A stretch of DNA of 64,000 nt from JAFLCM01 sp964510955 (GTDB lineage: Bacteria; Planctomycetota; Phycisphaerae; Phycisphaerales; UBA1924), in NCBI GenBank assembly GCA_964510955.1, contig CAZEDW010000013.1, positions 26,462 through 90,461 on the forward strand, read 5' to 3'. Of the stretch, positions 62,272 to 64,000 are shown in pieces. Position 1 is the first letter of the stretch. Each line of letters begins with the position of its first letter. The notes beneath the pieces were generated by a model. It had not been told where the DNA came from, did not search any database, and saw only the letters and a program-made list of their open reading frames with translations. The position numbers were made by a program, and so were the translations under genes.

Positions 62272-62823
62272 ATGTCTCTCCTCGGCAAGAAACCAGTACA
62301 GATCCCGGCCAACGTGAAGGTCGAGGTCGCCGGCCGCAAGGTCACGGTGTCGTCCGGCGCCAAGAAGCTCGAGATGGAGCACCGCCCTGAGGTCAAGGTC
62401 TCGGTCAACGCCGACACCAAGACCGTCCAGATCGAGCCGGCCAAGGGCGCCGAGACCAACCCCGAGACCGGCGCCTACTGGGGCACCACCCGCGCGCTGA
62501 TCAACAACATGATCGACGGCGTGGTGAAGGGCTACGAGAAGAAGCTGGAGATCATCGGCGTCGGCTACGCCGCCGAGATGGCCGGCAAGAGCCTCAAGCT
62601 CAAGCTCGGCTTCGCCAACGCGATCATGGTCCCCATCCCGGCTGGCGTCGAGGTGTCGATCGACAAGACGTTCGTGACCATCAAGGGCGCCGATCGCCAG
62701 GCGGTCGGCCAGCTCGCGTCGGTCATCCGCTCCAAGCGTAAGCCCGAGCCCTACAACGGTAAGGGCATCAAGTACACCGACGAGGTCATCCGCCGCAAGG
62801 AAGGCAAGGCGTTCGGAGCCTGA
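62272..62823 (+). CDS. rplF: 50S ribosomal protein L6
   Basis: 183 residues. KKPVQIPANVKVEVAGRKV start, TTRALINNMIDGVVKGYEKK, then IGVGYAAEMAGKSLKLKLGF and the C-terminal KRKPEPYNGKGIKYTDEVIR. Normal length. Confidence 0.97.
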   Translation: MSLLGKKPVQIPANVKVEVAGRKVTVSSGAKKLEMEHRPEVKVSVNADTKTVQIEPAKGAETNPETGAYWGTTRALINNMIDGVVKGYEKKLEIIGVGYAAEMAGKSLKLKLGFANAIMVPIPAGVEVSIDKTFVTIKGADRQAVGQLASVIRSKRKPEPYNGKGIKYTDEVIRRKEGKAFGA

Positions 62824-62882
62824 ATGGATCGGGCCAGTGGCACGAAGGAGTATTCCGAGGGCAGGCAACAAGGCAGAGACGT

Positions 62883-63245
62883 ATGGACAAGCACAAAGAC
62901 AAAACCATCCGCCGGGTCCGTCGCCGGGCCGCCATCCGCAACCGCTTGGAGGGAACGCCCTCGCGCCCGCGGCTGGCGGTCTACAAGTCGCTCAACCACA
63001 TCTACGCCCAGATCATCGACGACCTGGCCGGCAAGACGCTCGCCGCCGCCGGCAGCCGCGACTCCGGCCTCAAGCTGGACAAGACCGGCAACAGCGCCGC
63101 CGCCAAGTCGGTGGGCAAGCTCCTGGCCGAGAAGGCCAAGGCCGCCGGCGTCAAGGAGGTCGCGTTCGACCGCGGCGGCTTCCGCTTCCACGGGCGCATC
63201 AAGGCCCTCGCCGAGGGCGCCCGCGAGGGCGGGCTCAAGTTCTGA
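62883..63245 (+). CDS. rplR: 50S ribosomal protein L18
   Basis: 120 residues. RRVRRRAAIRNRLEGTPSRP and RLAVYKSLNHIYAQIIDDLA, ending FDRGGFRFHGRIKALAEGAR as usual. Binds 5S rRNA. Confidence 0.96.
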   Translation: MDKHKDKTIRRVRRRAAIRNRLEGTPSRPRLAVYKSLNHIYAQIIDDLAGKTLAAAGSRDSGLKLDKTGNSAAAKSVGKLLAEKAKAAGVKEVAFDRGGFRFHGRIKALAEGAREGGLKF

Positions 63246-63250
63246 TCGGA

Positions 63251-63292
63251 AGGCAAGAGGCACTAGGCACTGGGCACTAGGCACGAGGACAT
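63251..63292 (+). repeat. six-unit heptanucleotide tandem repeat
   Basis: Six contiguous 7-mers: AGGCAAG, AGGCACT, AGGCACT, GGGCACT, AGGCACG, AGGACAT. Located in the rplR-rpsE spacer. It is the cleanest example of the short repeats seen in this operon. Confidence 0.8.
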
Positions 63293-63345
63293 AGACGGGC
63301 AACTCCGGCGCACAGCGCACCGCGCACCCCCCGCAGGACCATCCA

Positions 63346-64000
63346 ATGGCCGAGTTCAAAAACGACGATAGATCGCAGCAGGATTCCACCACGATCGGCG
63401 TGTTCCGCTCGTCCGCCACCGTCAAGGGCGGCAAGCGGTTCAGCTTCGGCGCCATGGTCGTGGTCGGCGATAAGCGCGGCCAGGTCGGCCTCGGCTACGC
63501 CAAGGGCAAGGAAGTGCCCCAGGCCGTCGAGAAGGCCGGCAAGGACGGCAAGAAGAACTACAAGCGCGTCCCGCTCCAGGGAGGCACCATCCCGCACACC
63601 GTCATGGGCCGGTTCGGCGCCTCGATGGTGAAGCTGGTCCCCGCCTCTCCCGGCACCGGCGTCGTCGCGGGCGCCACCGTCCGCGCCGTGCTCGAGCAGG
63701 CCGGCATCACCGACTGCCTCACCAAGGCCTTCGGTTCCACCAACAAGAAGAACCTGGCCAAGGCCACCTTCCACGCTCTCGAGCAGCTCCGCCAGAAGGA
63801 AAACGTCGGCGAGCTGCGCGGCGTCAGCATCGGTGACACCGAGGTCGATGCCCGCCAGGCCCGCGGCAAGGCCTTCATGCCCGCCACCCGCGCCACCGAG
63901 GGCGCCAAGGGCCCCGTCAACACCATCGGCAAGGAAACCCGTGGCCGTGGCGGTCGCGGCGGTCCCGGCGGTGGCGGCGGCTTCGGTGGCGGCGGTGGTC
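63346..64000 (+). CDS. rpsE: 30S ribosomal protein S5, 5' part
   Basis: At least 218 residues; runs off the window. Core GKRFSFGAMVVVGDKRGQVG, then RVPLQGGTIPHTVMGRFGAS and AGATVRAVLEQAGITDCLTK are canonical. After the normal end of S5 (about residue 165-175) the frame continues into a Gly/Arg-rich low-complexity tail (RGRGGRGGPGGGGGFGGGG) still open at the edge. Such RGG-like tails are unusual on S5. ATG at 63346; no clear Shine-Dalgarno. Confidence 0.95.
   Translation, partial: MAEFKNDDRSQQDSTTIGVFRSSATVKGGKRFSFGAMVVVGDKRGQVGLGYAKGKEVPQAVEKAGKDGKKNYKRVPLQGGTIPHTVMGRFGASMVKLVPASPGTGVVAGATVRAVLEQAGITDCLTKAFGSTNKKNLAKATFHALEQLRQKENVGELRGVSIGDTEVDARQARGKAFMPATRATEGAKGPVNTIGKETRGRGGRGGPGGGGGFGGGGG

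Overview
The window is GC-rich, gene-dense bacterial chromosome. It most resembles a planctomycete of the class Phycisphaerae. The evidence is secreted proteins ending in a paired dockerin-like module with a terminal Cys, a VPxPA...RRRR exosortase sorting tail beside an exosortase/EpsI locus, pseudopilin-type secreted proteins with a FTLVELLVV N terminus, and ribosomal proteins with extra terminal extensions. This assignment is inference from gene content; there is no rRNA gene in the window.

Layout. 1-6.6 kb: housekeeping genes (fabF 3' end, a hotdog thioesterase, ileS, def-fmt, a small HExxH protein). 6.6-12.5 kb: two tandem pseudopilin-like genes, ridA, a redoxin, a sigma region 4-like protein and an orphan. 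12.6-16.8 kb: an exosortase substrate candidate, then a 3.3 kb accessory segment (dockerin protein, collagen-like protein, NlpC/P60 hydrolase, AT-richer orphan) lying between two ~190-bp direct copies of the 3' end of a DUF444 gene. 18-23.7 kb: F-type ATP synthase genes atpZ/I-like, atpB, E, F, H and A, with no gamma, beta or epsilon genes following. 23.9-28.3 kb: three more secreted dockerin-tailed proteins. 28.4-36.5 kb: a six-gene reductive pyrimidine catabolism operon (NCS1 transporter, preT, preA, beta-ureidopropionase, semialdehyde dehydrogenase, class III aminotransferase) without a dihydropyrimidinase. 36.6-37.6 kb: lipA. 38.1-51.9 kb: an exopolysaccharide/exosortase locus (export lipoprotein, exosortase, EpsI-like protein, 1608-residue TPR protein, Wzc-like protein with a broken Walker A, sugar epimerase, WecA-like transferase). 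53.7-64 kb: the S10-spc ribosomal protein operon from rpsJ into rpsE, which runs off the window.

How it fits together. The exosortase at 40.2 kb could process the VPxPA-tailed protein at 12.65 kb, and the EPS genes would build and export the polymer with which such systems are associated. The pyrimidine operon would take uracil or thymine to an acyl-CoA if the missing hydrolase is elsewhere in the genome. Expression signals recur. Several genes lack a Shine-Dalgarno and carry a -10-like hexamer 7-8 nt before the start codon, suggesting leaderless mRNAs. Four sites match TTGACA-N16-TAnnnT. Strong intercistronic hairpins and heptamer-type short tandem repeats fill the spacers of the ATP synthase and ribosomal operons. 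The most noteworthy observations are the repeat-bounded segment, an L22 with an N-terminal helix-turn-helix-like extension, and the Wzc-like pseudokinase.
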